This document shows, one piece after another, positions 52,987 through 60,446 of a stretch of 64,000 nt of DNA. The number at the start of each line of letters is the position of its first letter. Positions within the stretch are counted from its first letter, which is position 1. The position numbers and the translations under genes were made by a program. A model generated the notes under the pieces. It had not been told where the DNA came from. It saw nothing but the letters and a program-made list of their open reading frames with translations, and did no database searches. The stretch is from Nitrobacter sp051535215 (GTDB lineage: Bacteria > Pseudomonadota > Alphaproteobacteria > Rhizobiales > Xanthobacteraceae): contig NZ_JBPPLY010000002.1 in the NCBI RefSeq assembly GCF_051535215.1, forward strand, positions 248,001 through 312,000, read 5' to 3'.

Positions 52987-53454
52987 ATGATGATCGGAAA
53001 GATGACCACCATCGCGGCAACCCTCGTGGCTGCGGTCGCAGTTCTCCCGTCCGCAAGCTTCGCCGCAGGCGAGGGGGCGGGCGGAGACCCGGTAAGGGGT
53101 GCGCAGGTTTTCAAGTACTGCATGACCTGCCACCGCATCGGCCCCAACGCGAAGAACTTGATCGGTCCAGTTCTGACGGGCGTCATTGGCCGGCAGTCGG
53201 GCACGGCGCCGGGATTCGCCTATTCCGACCTCAACAAGCATGCTGGGGAGAATGGTCTGGTGTGGAGCGAGGATATGATCTTCCAGTATCTGCCCAACCC
53301 CAACGCATTCCTGAAGAAATTCCTCACCGACAAGGGCAAGGCTGATCTCGCCACGGGTTCCACCAAGATGACGTACAGTCTCACCAATGAACAGCAACGC
53401 AAGGACGTCATCGCCTATATCAAGACCTTCTCGCCGGACAAGGACAAGAAGTGA
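52987..53454 (+). CDS. cycA: Cytochrome c2 (reaction-centre electron donor)
   Basis: A 155-residue exported class I cytochrome c. A signal peptide ends near ASFAAG; the heme site is YCMTCHR and the axial Met lies in STKMTYSL. Length and the K-rich surface around KFLTDKGKAD suit cytochrome c2, which carries electrons from bc1 to the reaction centre. ATG 52987 or 52990 follows GGGAGG; an upstream ATG is not used. Its place inside the cluster and the absence of pufC imply a direct donor role. Confidence 0.93.
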   Translation: MMIGKMTTIAATLVAAVAVLPSASFAAGEGAGGDPVRGAQVFKYCMTCHRIGPNAKNLIGPVLTGVIGRQSGTAPGFAYSDLNKHAGENGLVWSEDMIFQYLPNPNAFLKKFLTDKGKADLATGSTKMTYSLTNEQQRKDVIAYIKTFSPDKDKK

Positions 53455-53463
53455 ATTCTCGCC

Positions 53464-53727
53464 TCAACGCCAGCGTTGCCTGAGATCGGCAACGTTGGCC
53501 ACGCCCGCCAGCGCCAGGCATGCCGTGTACCACGGCCAGGAATAGCCGCTCAGCGAGAGGCGGAGCGCGAGCAGCAGGAATGCGCCCGCCAGCACATTCG
53601 GCAGCAACTGTGCTGGCGCAATGCCGCGTTGGGTCGCGTACCAGTAAAGCGTGATCGCGACGATTTCGGCTGCGACAATCGCCAGGATCAGATCGACCGC
53701 GTGGACGCCGGAGAGGAAATCGATCAT
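53464..53727 (-). CDS. Small hydrophobic protein downstream of bchP
   Basis: An 87-residue protein with two to three hydrophobic stretches (HAVDLILAIVAAEIVAITLY; LLPNVLAGAFLLLALRLSLSG; YTACLALAGVANVADL), no signal peptide cleavage site evident and a basic end LRQRWR. It lies 17 bases after bchP on the same strand, so it is probably the last gene of the ppsR1-bchG-bchP unit. I recognise no family; its function in pigment or antenna assembly would be a guess. Confidence 0.65.
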   Translation of the reverse strand: MIDFLSGVHAVDLILAIVAAEIVAITLYWYATQRGIAPAQLLPNVLAGAFLLLALRLSLSGYSWPWYTACLALAGVANVADLRQRWR

Positions 53728-53744
53728 CGAGCTGCCGTCCCGTC

Positions 53745-54947
53745 TCAGGCCGCGCGCGCCAGTCCGGTCAGATGCGCGATGTTCTTGAAGAAGATTCGGA
53801 CATGCGACAGGGGTCTGGCGCGCACCAGAGCCTTGTTCATGTACGCATCCCAGGTCAGTTGCTGGACGTCCCGGTCGCGGCAGATCGCGACGAAGCGCTC
53901 ACGGCGGCTGTCATTGATGTACCAATAGCGCTGCATCAGCTTGAGGATCCAGAACACGCCGCCATGCAGGCGCATGAAGCGCTTGCGCGCGCGCTTGAGC
54001 TGCCGCGCGTCGCCCGTGAGCAGGAACTGATGGACTGCCTCGGCCACGAAGCGCCCGCACGCCATCGCGTAATAGATGCCTTCACCGGAAGCCGGGGCCA
54101 CGACGCCGGCGGCGTCGCCTGCCAGCACAACATCACGGCCGTTGTCCCATCGTTTGAGTGGTTCGAGCGGGATTGGCGCGCCTTCACGCCGGACGGTCGC
54201 GGCCTGGTCGAGACCGAGCGTCTGCCGCAACTCGCTCACCGAACCGCGCAAGGAAAATCCCTTGCATGCGCTGCCTGTGCCTATGCTCGTGGTGGCGCCG
54301 TGCGGAAAAATCCAGCTATAGAAGTCCGGCGACAGCTTGCCTCGATAGATCACGTCGCATCGTGTGCCGTCGAAGGGGATTTGTCCGTGTTCGGGCGACC
54401 GGACAATTTCGTGATAGGCAAAGACGTAGCGAATGTCTTCCGCGCCGGGGATGCATTGGCGGCCAACTGCCGACAAGGCACCATCGGCGCCGATCACGGC
54501 GCTGGCGCGGACAGAGAGCGTCTGCGAGGCGCCATTGGCATCACGCGATTCGTAAATGATCGTCGCCACGCCATCCTGATCGCGTCGAAACTCCTTGAAA
54601 GTGCCAGTGTGCCGCTCGGCGCCGGCTTGTGCGGCGCGTTCGCGCAGCCACTCATCGAAGACGTCGCGATCGACCATGCCGACAAAGCCGCCATCGATCG
54701 GCATGTCGACCTCTCTGCCGGTGGGCGACACCATCCGCGCCGACGAGATGCGGGCGACCAGAAGGTCGTCGGGGATGTCGAACTCTGCGATCAGCCGAGG
54801 CGGGATTGCACCTCCGCACGGCTTGATTCGACCGGCGCGGTCGAGCAGCAGCACGCGATATCCGAGGTGCGCCAGGTCGTTGGCCGCCGTGGCGCCGGCC
54901 GGTCCGCCGCCGACAACCACGACGTCGAATGTGGAAGGATGTGTCAT
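53745..54947 (-). CDS. bchP: Geranylgeranyl bacteriochlorophyll reductase
   Basis: A 400-residue FAD-dependent reductase that saturates the geranylgeranyl tail to phytyl. The N-terminal VVVGGGPAGATAANDLAHLG, the PCGGAIPPRL strand and VVLAGDAAGVVAPASGEGIYYAM are characteristic of BchP/ChlP. ATG 54947 overlaps the upstream gene stop (ATGA). Length normal. Confidence 0.96.
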   Translation of the reverse strand: MTHPSTFDVVVVGGGPAGATAANDLAHLGYRVLLLDRAGRIKPCGGAIPPRLIAEFDIPDDLLVARISSARMVSPTGREVDMPIDGGFVGMVDRDVFDEWLRERAAQAGAERHTGTFKEFRRDQDGVATIIYESRDANGASQTLSVRASAVIGADGALSAVGRQCIPGAEDIRYVFAYHEIVRSPEHGQIPFDGTRCDVIYRGKLSPDFYSWIFPHGATTSIGTGSACKGFSLRGSVSELRQTLGLDQAATVRREGAPIPLEPLKRWDNGRDVVLAGDAAGVVAPASGEGIYYAMACGRFVAEAVHQFLLTGDARQLKRARKRFMRLHGGVFWILKLMQRYWYINDSRRERFVAICRDRDVQQLTWDAYMNKALVRARPLSHVRIFFKNIAHLTGLARAA

Positions 54948-56290
54948 GTCGTGCTCCCTGCGTGACTTGCCAAGGTCATCGAACTGCCGGTGTTATCCTT
55001 GGCCAGCGGCTCGCCGATCCAGAACGCGAGGTAGGCAGCGACGACGAACAGGCCGGCCTCGGCCGTAAACACCAAGGCGTAGGAAAGGGAAGGTGAGGAG
55101 AGGATGTGTCGCGCGGCATCGCTGACGAATGTCCCCAGCAGACCGCCGAGACCGAACGAGATCGCCTGAGATGCGCCCCACACGCCCATGCGGGTGCCTT
55201 CACGCTCCCGATGTCCGGCGCCGACCAGATTCATCATCGCGCCGACCGCGGCAATCGCATACACGCCGTTGGTGATGCCGAGCATCAACACCGAAAGCTG
55301 CAGCGGCCATCTGGGGCCGACCAGTGCCGCAAGCGCAAGGCTGAACAGCGCCAGCGCGGAAGCGATGCAGCCGCCTATGATCCAGGGGCGGGTTTGCATT
55401 CGCCACGAAGGCATCAGCATGTTGATGACGGGGACGAGAATCATGCCGGTCAGCGCGCCGCCGTGCTGGACACCGGAGAGCCGCGTGGTTTCACCGGGCG
55501 TCATGGAGAAAACCGCTCCGGCGAATGGTTCGAGGATGAGGTCTTGGGCGCTGTAAGCCAGCATCGAGACGAAGATGAAAACGGCGAACCTGCGCACCTT
55601 GGGCTCCGTCCAGACCTCCTTGAGTTCTTTCGAGAAGGATCCTTCGCGAGGCGCGGCGTTCAAGCGTTCGTTCGGCAGCGTCTCGCCCTCGATCCTCCAG
55701 ATACCTAGGATCGTAACGAAAAGGGCGATCGCCGAGACCGCAGATGACACGATGATCAGCCGGCCGCCCGAGTAAGGATCGAGCGCGCGACCCGCAACGA
55801 GCGTGGTGACAATGAAGCCCATGATCATCATGACCCAGGCGGCCGAAGCAGCCGCGCTCCTGCGTTCCGGCGCGGTGCGTTTGGCGAGCAGCACGAGAAG
55901 CGAGGTCCCGGCGGCGCCGACACCGATGCCGATCATGATGAAGGCGATCACTGCGAGGATAATGCCTGCGAGCAGCCATGTTGCCATCCATGCGGTTGCG
56001 ACCGCGGCGAGCGCGCCGCCTGCCGCAAGCACCGTCATTCCGCCGACGATCCAGGGCGTGCGGCGGCCGCCGAGGTCGGAGCCATAGCCCAGACGAGGGC
56101 GGAACACCTGCATCGCGTAGTGAAGGCCGACCAGAACGCCGGGCAGCATCGCCGGCAAGGCAAGTTCGACCACCATGACCCGGTTCAACGTCGACGTGGT
56201 CAGCACGACAATCGCGCCGAGTGCCGCCTGCACAAGACCGAGGCGAACAATTCCCAGCCAGGAAAGCGGTCGCAAGGTTTCCCGTATCAT
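54944..56290 (-). CDS. PucC/BCH2-family major facilitator-like protein
   Basis: A 448-residue membrane protein with about twelve helices of the LhaA/PucC/BCH2 group, which are needed for light-harvesting complex assembly. Conserved GYGSDLGGRRTPWIVGG and AAWVMMIMGFI segments are seen. It overlaps bchG at its start and bchP at its end by 4 bases each, so the three genes are coupled. The exact subgroup (BCH2 or LhaA) is not decided; its position between bchG and bchP suits BCH2. Confidence 0.88.
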   Translation of the reverse strand: MIRETLRPLSWLGIVRLGLVQAALGAIVVLTTSTLNRVMVVELALPAMLPGVLVGLHYAMQVFRPRLGYGSDLGGRRTPWIVGGMTVLAAGGALAAVATAWMATWLLAGIILAVIAFIMIGIGVGAAGTSLLVLLAKRTAPERRSAAASAAWVMMIMGFIVTTLVAGRALDPYSGGRLIIVSSAVSAIALFVTILGIWRIEGETLPNERLNAAPREGSFSKELKEVWTEPKVRRFAVFIFVSMLAYSAQDLILEPFAGAVFSMTPGETTRLSGVQHGGALTGMILVPVINMLMPSWRMQTRPWIIGGCIASALALFSLALAALVGPRWPLQLSVLMLGITNGVYAIAAVGAMMNLVGAGHREREGTRMGVWGASQAISFGLGGLLGTFVSDAARHILSSPSLSYALVFTAEAGLFVVAAYLAFWIGEPLAKDNTGSSMTLASHAGSTT

Positions 56291-57189
56291 GCCGCGATCC
56301 TCCCGAGGGCGAGCGCCGTGACCAGCATGCCCAGCACGTACAGGCTGACCCCGGTGCTGTTGTACCAGGGCGCTCGTTCGCGCGGGCTTTGCAGCAGTCG
56401 ACGCATCAGCGCGAATTGGCCGGAGAGCAGAGCGATGACGATCGCGGCGTGAACCGGCTGCCCCCAGAGAAACAGAAGTGCGATGACGATCGCCTGTGCC
56501 GATGCCATCGTGACGCAGGCGAGCAGGGCTGCGCGATGCGTGCCGAGTTGCGCTGGCAGGGAGGCGACATGCATCTTGCGATCGCCCTCGATGGATTTGA
56601 AGTCGTTGAGCGTCATGATGCCATGGGCACCGATGCTATAGAGCAGGGCCGCAAGCACGATACGCTGGTCCGGCGCGCCGTTCGTCATGATTGCGGCGGC
56701 GGTCAGCCACGGCAGTCCCTCGTAGCATAGGCCGACCGCGCTGTTGCCGATCCAGCCGTTCTGCTTGAGGCGGACCGGCGGCGCACTGTAAGCCCAGGCC
56801 AGAACGAGTCCGAAGACTGTTGCGGCGCATGCCCAGGGACCGAGCTGCGAGGCGACAGCAAGCGACAATGCCGTCCAGATCCATGCGATGACGAGACCCC
56901 AGCGGCCGGGTATGCGTCCGGAAGGGATCGGCCGGTCGGGTTCGTTGATGGCATCGACGTGGCGGTCGAACCAGTCGTTGACCGCCTGGCTCGTCGCGCA
57001 AACGAGAGGCCCGACCAGCACGACGCCGGCAAGGACCGTGGGCCAGCGTCCGGCCGGGCTCTGTCCCGACGACACGATCCCGCAGCCGAACGCCCACATC
57101 GGCGGAAACCAGGTGAGCGGCTTCAGCAGTTCGAGCACGACCAGTGGGGAGGGGCGCTTGGGCGAGGAGGTTGGAGCGATATCGGTCAT
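56287..57189 (-). CDS. bchG: Bacteriochlorophyll a synthase
   Basis: A 300-residue membrane prenyltransferase (UbiA superfamily) that esterifies bacteriochlorophyllide a with geranylgeranyl diphosphate. The Asp-rich motif NDWFDRHVDAINEPDRPIPSGR is nearly identical to the BchG/ChlG signature. About seven to nine hydrophobic helices follow. ATG 57189 lies 7 bases after the PpsR gene stop; the stop overlaps the next gene. Confidence 0.97.
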   Translation of the reverse strand: MTDIAPTSSPKRPSPLVVLELLKPLTWFPPMWAFGCGIVSSGQSPAGRWPTVLAGVVLVGPLVCATSQAVNDWFDRHVDAINEPDRPIPSGRIPGRWGLVIAWIWTALSLAVASQLGPWACAATVFGLVLAWAYSAPPVRLKQNGWIGNSAVGLCYEGLPWLTAAAIMTNGAPDQRIVLAALLYSIGAHGIMTLNDFKSIEGDRKMHVASLPAQLGTHRAALLACVTMASAQAIVIALLFLWGQPVHAAIVIALLSGQFALMRRLLQSPRERAPWYNSTGVSLYVLGMLVTALALGRIAA

Positions 57190-57195
57190 GATGCG

Positions 57196-58638
57196 TTACT
57201 CGACCTTGCCTTCGTCATATTCACTGGCATCGGCCAGTCCGAAGCGCCGCAGCTTGACGTAAAGGCTCTGGCGGCTGAGTCCGAGCATTTCGGCGGCGGT
57301 GGCGCGATTGTCTCCGGTCAGCTTCAAGGCTGCCTCGATGCACATGCGTTCGATAACGTCGGTTGTTTCGCGCACCAACTCCTTCAGCGGAACGCGTCCG
57401 ATCAGCTCCGCAAGTTGTTCGCGTGACCGCGGGATTTCCGAATGCGGGTCGGAGATGGCGCCGATGCGGGGTTCGACATTACGGATGATGAAGCCGAAGC
57501 TGGGCTCCTCCTGGCGCCCGAGGGCGACGGCTGAGATCTCGACGTTGACAGGCGAGCCGTGCTCGCCGCGGATCACGCTCGAGAAGAGCTTGAGTGATCT
57601 GTGTTGACGCAGGTTCGTCAGCAGAATCTCGAAATCGATGCTGGATTTGCCGATCCAGCGATCGATATTCTCGCCGCGAACGTGCTTCTCGTTTTCGATC
57701 TGGGCGAGTTGCAGGAAGGCGGTATTGGCGCGGAGCAGTCGACCCTCGCGATCGGTAAGGACAATGCCGTCCGGAGCATCCTCGACGAACCTGAGCATCT
57801 GCGAAGTCTCGTCTGCGTGAGACGAGGCAGCGGCCAGCGCTGGAATGGCAGGCATAAAGCGCAGCAGGAAAAACGACGAGACGTCCTGCCTGAAGAACAT
57901 TCCGTCGAGAATGAAGTCCCGCCCGTTATTCAACCTCAGTTTCAGCGCCTCGATGCGCATCTGGCTGCGCAAGGCGGTGGAAATGGACTGGACCGTAACC
58001 GGGTCATCGATCAGAAGGGCATCCGGAAAAAGCTTTCCGATCAACTGTGCCGCACCTTCGTGGAGCAAGATGGACGACGCGGGATTGGCCTCCACAACCC
58101 GATGGGTGGCGGCATCGACGATCAGCACCGGCTCCGAATACATCTGGAACAGGATCCGGTAGCGCGATTCCGCGTTGCGGATCTTCGAATAGTCGCGCTC
58201 GATGGCGATCTGAGCCTCGACCAGCTTTTGCTGAAGGGCCGCGGTCGCGCGCGCGTCGCGACCGAGGGCGACGAAACGCCGATTTCCTGTTGCGACCACG
58301 GAGTAGAGGATCGGAATGTCGGGGCCACGCGTCGCCGGATAGCGGACCTCCCGCCATCGCGAGACTTTTTTCGCGGCCGCTTCCTCCAGGAGTTGTTCGA
58401 TCTTCCACTGGCTTTCCTCGGCAACGGTGGCCTGCCAGTGGCGTCCGATCCATTGATCGCTGTATTTCAATTCGAGCGACAGATCCGAGCGCTGGAAGGA
58501 GGCGGTGTGGATCGCTCCTTCATCGTCGATGGCAAGGGCAATGTCTGAGGCCGCCGCAATCAGGGTGGCCGCGACATCTGCGTCGAGATCGCCAAGCGAT
58601 TGTTTCGGAGCCCTGAAAACCTTCACGGACGAAATCAC
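57196..58638 (-). CDS. ppsR1: PpsR-type regulator with one Cys beside the HTH
   Basis: A 480-residue PpsR/CrtJ protein: N-terminal domain, Q-linker (QQKLVEAQIAIERDY...IRNAESRYR), two PAS domains, and a C-terminal Fis-type HTH (TAAEMLGLSRQSLYVKL). A single Cys at about residue 433 (IERMCIEAALKL) sits just before the HTH, where an intermolecular disulfide is known for redox-sensitive PpsR1 of Bradyrhizobium and R. palustris. It is cotranscribed with ppaA (63-base gap upstream) and bchG. The start may be GTG 58638 or the GTG four codons later; both lack a strong SD. Confidence 0.92.
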   Translation of the reverse strand: MISSVKVFRAPKQSLGDLDADVAATLIAAASDIALAIDDEGAIHTASFQRSDLSLELKYSDQWIGRHWQATVAEESQWKIEQLLEEAAAKKVSRWREVRYPATRGPDIPILYSVVATGNRRFVALGRDARATAALQQKLVEAQIAIERDYSKIRNAESRYRILFQMYSEPVLIVDAATHRVVEANPASSILLHEGAAQLIGKLFPDALLIDDPVTVQSISTALRSQMRIEALKLRLNNGRDFILDGMFFRQDVSSFFLLRFMPAIPALAAASSHADETSQMLRFVEDAPDGIVLTDREGRLLRANTAFLQLAQIENEKHVRGENIDRWIGKSSIDFEILLTNLRQHRSLKLFSSVIRGEHGSPVNVEISAVALGRQEEPSFGFIIRNVEPRIGAISDPHSEIPRSREQLAELIGRVPLKELVRETTDVIERMCIEAALKLTGDNRATAAEMLGLSRQSLYVKLRRFGLADASEYDEGKVE

Positions 58639-58701
58639 CCTCTGACAGCAGCGGTTCTCTAGCGGCGAATTTCATCCCGAAGTCGCTTTCACAAAGTCAG
58701 G

Positions 58702-59604
58702 CTATCGCCGCTCGGTCAGGAGCTTGACGACATTCTGGGCTTGCGAAACTTCTTGACTGAAGTCGGAGACGACTGCATCGCCGCCGACCAACAGGACGAG
58801 TTCAGGCCGTTCGGTAAACGCGGGACCGCATACCATTACACCGATATTCCGATTGGACGATTCGCGCCGGATCATGCGGATGTTCGTCGCGAGGTCGTCC
58901 AGTTTCCTGTCGTGACTGGCAAAGAATTCGACGACGTCGAACCATTGCGTGCGGATGGTTTCAATGAACGCTGCGCCGGCGGGATCGGGTTCGATCCACG
59001 TATCCCAACCGTCGCGCCGAAAAAATTCTCCGGCCAGCACGAGGCCAAACATCATATGTGTGATGTCGTTCTTTTCGCCCGGACCCGCCGTCAGCAGGGC
59101 GCGGAGGCCCGCGGATTTGAAACCCCCGTCGGCGCAAAAGGCGGGACTGAAGTCACGCAGCAATTGCTGCATGCGCCAGAGCGCAAGCGTGATCGCGGCG
59201 AAATCCCACTCGTCGTTCATCCAGAGACGACGGAGATGTTGGGCGGCTGGAACCATCAAATCCAGGTAGATCGTCTCGAGAGACGCCCCGCTATTGCGAT
59301 AGGATTGGATTAGTTCCGCGGCCCGATAGCTTTCTGTCCCCAACACTAACTCCGCGAAGCCCGATGCTCCGCCATCGGTTGCGGGAAGAATGTTCGACGG
59401 CGCCGTCTGATGTACCCCGTTTCCGTGAGCCATCACCAGGCGGGGAATGATCTCGACCTCGACAGTCTGGCTGATATTCGTCACCGTTGCGCTGCGAATG
59501 ACCAGGGATGGAAGTTTGCGGTGAAGACTGGTTTCAAAGCTTCGGCGCCCTGTGCGGACGCCGAACCCGGCTGGTGGAGGGGCTGTTTCATTGAGATCGG
59601 TCAT
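58702..59604 (-). CDS. ppaA: PpaA/AerR B12-binding antirepressor-type regulator
   Basis: A 300-residue soluble regulator with a helical N-terminal part and a B12-binding-like fold (about 95-280), the family of AerR/PpaA. These proteins bind cobalamin and act with PpsR/CrtJ as activators or antirepressors. Recognisable parts are YLDLMVPAAQHLRRLWMNDEWDF, the NDITHMMFGLVLAGEFFRRDGWDTW segment and GPAFTERPELVLLVGGDAV. It lies upstream of ppsR1 and divergent from bchF, sharing the PpsR-type operators. Confidence 0.88.
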   Translation of the reverse strand: MTDLNETAPPPAGFGVRTGRRSFETSLHRKLPSLVIRSATVTNISQTVEVEIIPRLVMAHGNGVHQTAPSNILPATDGGASGFAELVLGTESYRAAELIQSYRNSGASLETIYLDLMVPAAQHLRRLWMNDEWDFAAITLALWRMQQLLRDFSPAFCADGGFKSAGLRALLTAGPGEKNDITHMMFGLVLAGEFFRRDGWDTWIEPDPAGAAFIETIRTQWFDVVEFFASHDRKLDDLATNIRMIRRESSNRNIGVMVCGPAFTERPELVLLVGGDAVVSDFSQEVSQAQNVVKLLTERR

Positions 59605-59644
59605 CGAATGCCTCCCTGAACATTTGAACGGAAGTCGGTCAGAT

Positions 59645-59678
59645 CGTCAAGAAGTATTGACGTAAGTTTTTATTGACA
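59645..59678 (-). promoter_or_regulatory. Tandem PpsR-type operators at the ppaA promoter
   Basis: CGT-N12-ACG at 59645-59662 with the exact dyad CGTCAA-GAAGTA-TTGACG, and CGT-N12-ACA at 59661-59678, share two bases. They lie 41-74 bases before the ppaA ATG, so PpsR could regulate its own operon (ppaA-ppsR1-bchG). Confidence 0.6.
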
Positions 59679-59838
59679 CTCTTCGTGGGGGGAGTTACCT
59701 TCTACGCATCGGGCTCGCACTTCAGGGGTCAAGCGATGCACCATCCGAGGGCCAATCGATCGCAAGCCGATACTGCCGGCCCGGATGATCTGATGGTGCT
59801 GCCTGGTCCCACACCATCGCATCACTCGCTCAGCGGAT

Positions 59839-59879
59839 TGTCAAACAAACTTTACTATTGCTGTGATGGTAAGTTCACA
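59839..59879 (+). promoter_or_regulatory. PpsR-type operators at the bchF promoter
   Basis: TGT-N12-ACA at 59862-59879 exactly fits the consensus, and TGT-N12-ACT at 59839-59856 lies 23 bases upstream (two turns). The exact site ends 15 bases before ATG 59895, which supports that start for bchF. Confidence 0.65.
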
Positions 59880-59894
59880 TTTTTGACCGATCCC

Positions 59895-60446
59895 ATGCGC
59901 CGCCAAAACGTCGCTGCTTTCGGCGAGCCGCGGTCGCGGCAGGTGAAGCGTGCGCTGCGTCCGCTTTATTCGGCCGAAGAGAAACGTCGCCGCGATGAGA
60001 CGTCCTGGACCCGGGTGCAAGGCATTCTGGCACCCATTCAGTTTCTTGCCTTCGCGATCAGTCTCGGTCTGGTGCTGCGCTATCTCGCAACCGGCGAGGG
60101 ATTCTGGATCGCCACCTGCTCCGTCGTAATCAAGACGTTGCTGCTCTACGCAATCATGATCACGGGCTCGATCTGGGAGCGCGTTGTGTTCGGTCGCTAC
60201 CTTTTTGCGCGCGCCTTCTTCTGGGAAGACGTGTTCAGCATGCTGGTGCTGGCCCTACACACAGCCTATCTCGCCGCGATCATCGGCGACATCGGCAGCC
60301 CGCAGCAGCAGATGATGCTCGCGCTCGCGGCCTATGCCTCCTATGCGATCAACGCCACCCAGTTCCTCCTCAAGTTCCGCGCCGCGCGCCTGCAAGATCA
60401 GGCCGGACGACTGACGGCACAGTTTGCCGTCGAGGAGGTCAAATGA
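59895..60446 (+). CDS. bchF: 2-vinyl bacteriochlorophyllide hydratase
   Basis: A 183-residue membrane-associated enzyme that hydrates the 3-vinyl group in bacteriochlorophyll a synthesis. The sequence has ALRPLYSAEEKRRRDETSWTRVQ followed by hydrophobic helices, as in BchF (about 160-180 residues). ATG 59895 is chosen by length and by the PpsR-type site just upstream; open frame continues to 59673 but would translate the operators. It overlaps bchN by 4 bases. Confidence 0.9.
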   Translation: MRRQNVAAFGEPRSRQVKRALRPLYSAEEKRRRDETSWTRVQGILAPIQFLAFAISLGLVLRYLATGEGFWIATCSVVIKTLLLYAIMITGSIWERVVFGRYLFARAFFWEDVFSMLVLALHTAYLAAIIGDIGSPQQQMMLALAAYASYAINATQFLLKFRAARLQDQAGRLTAQFAVEEVK

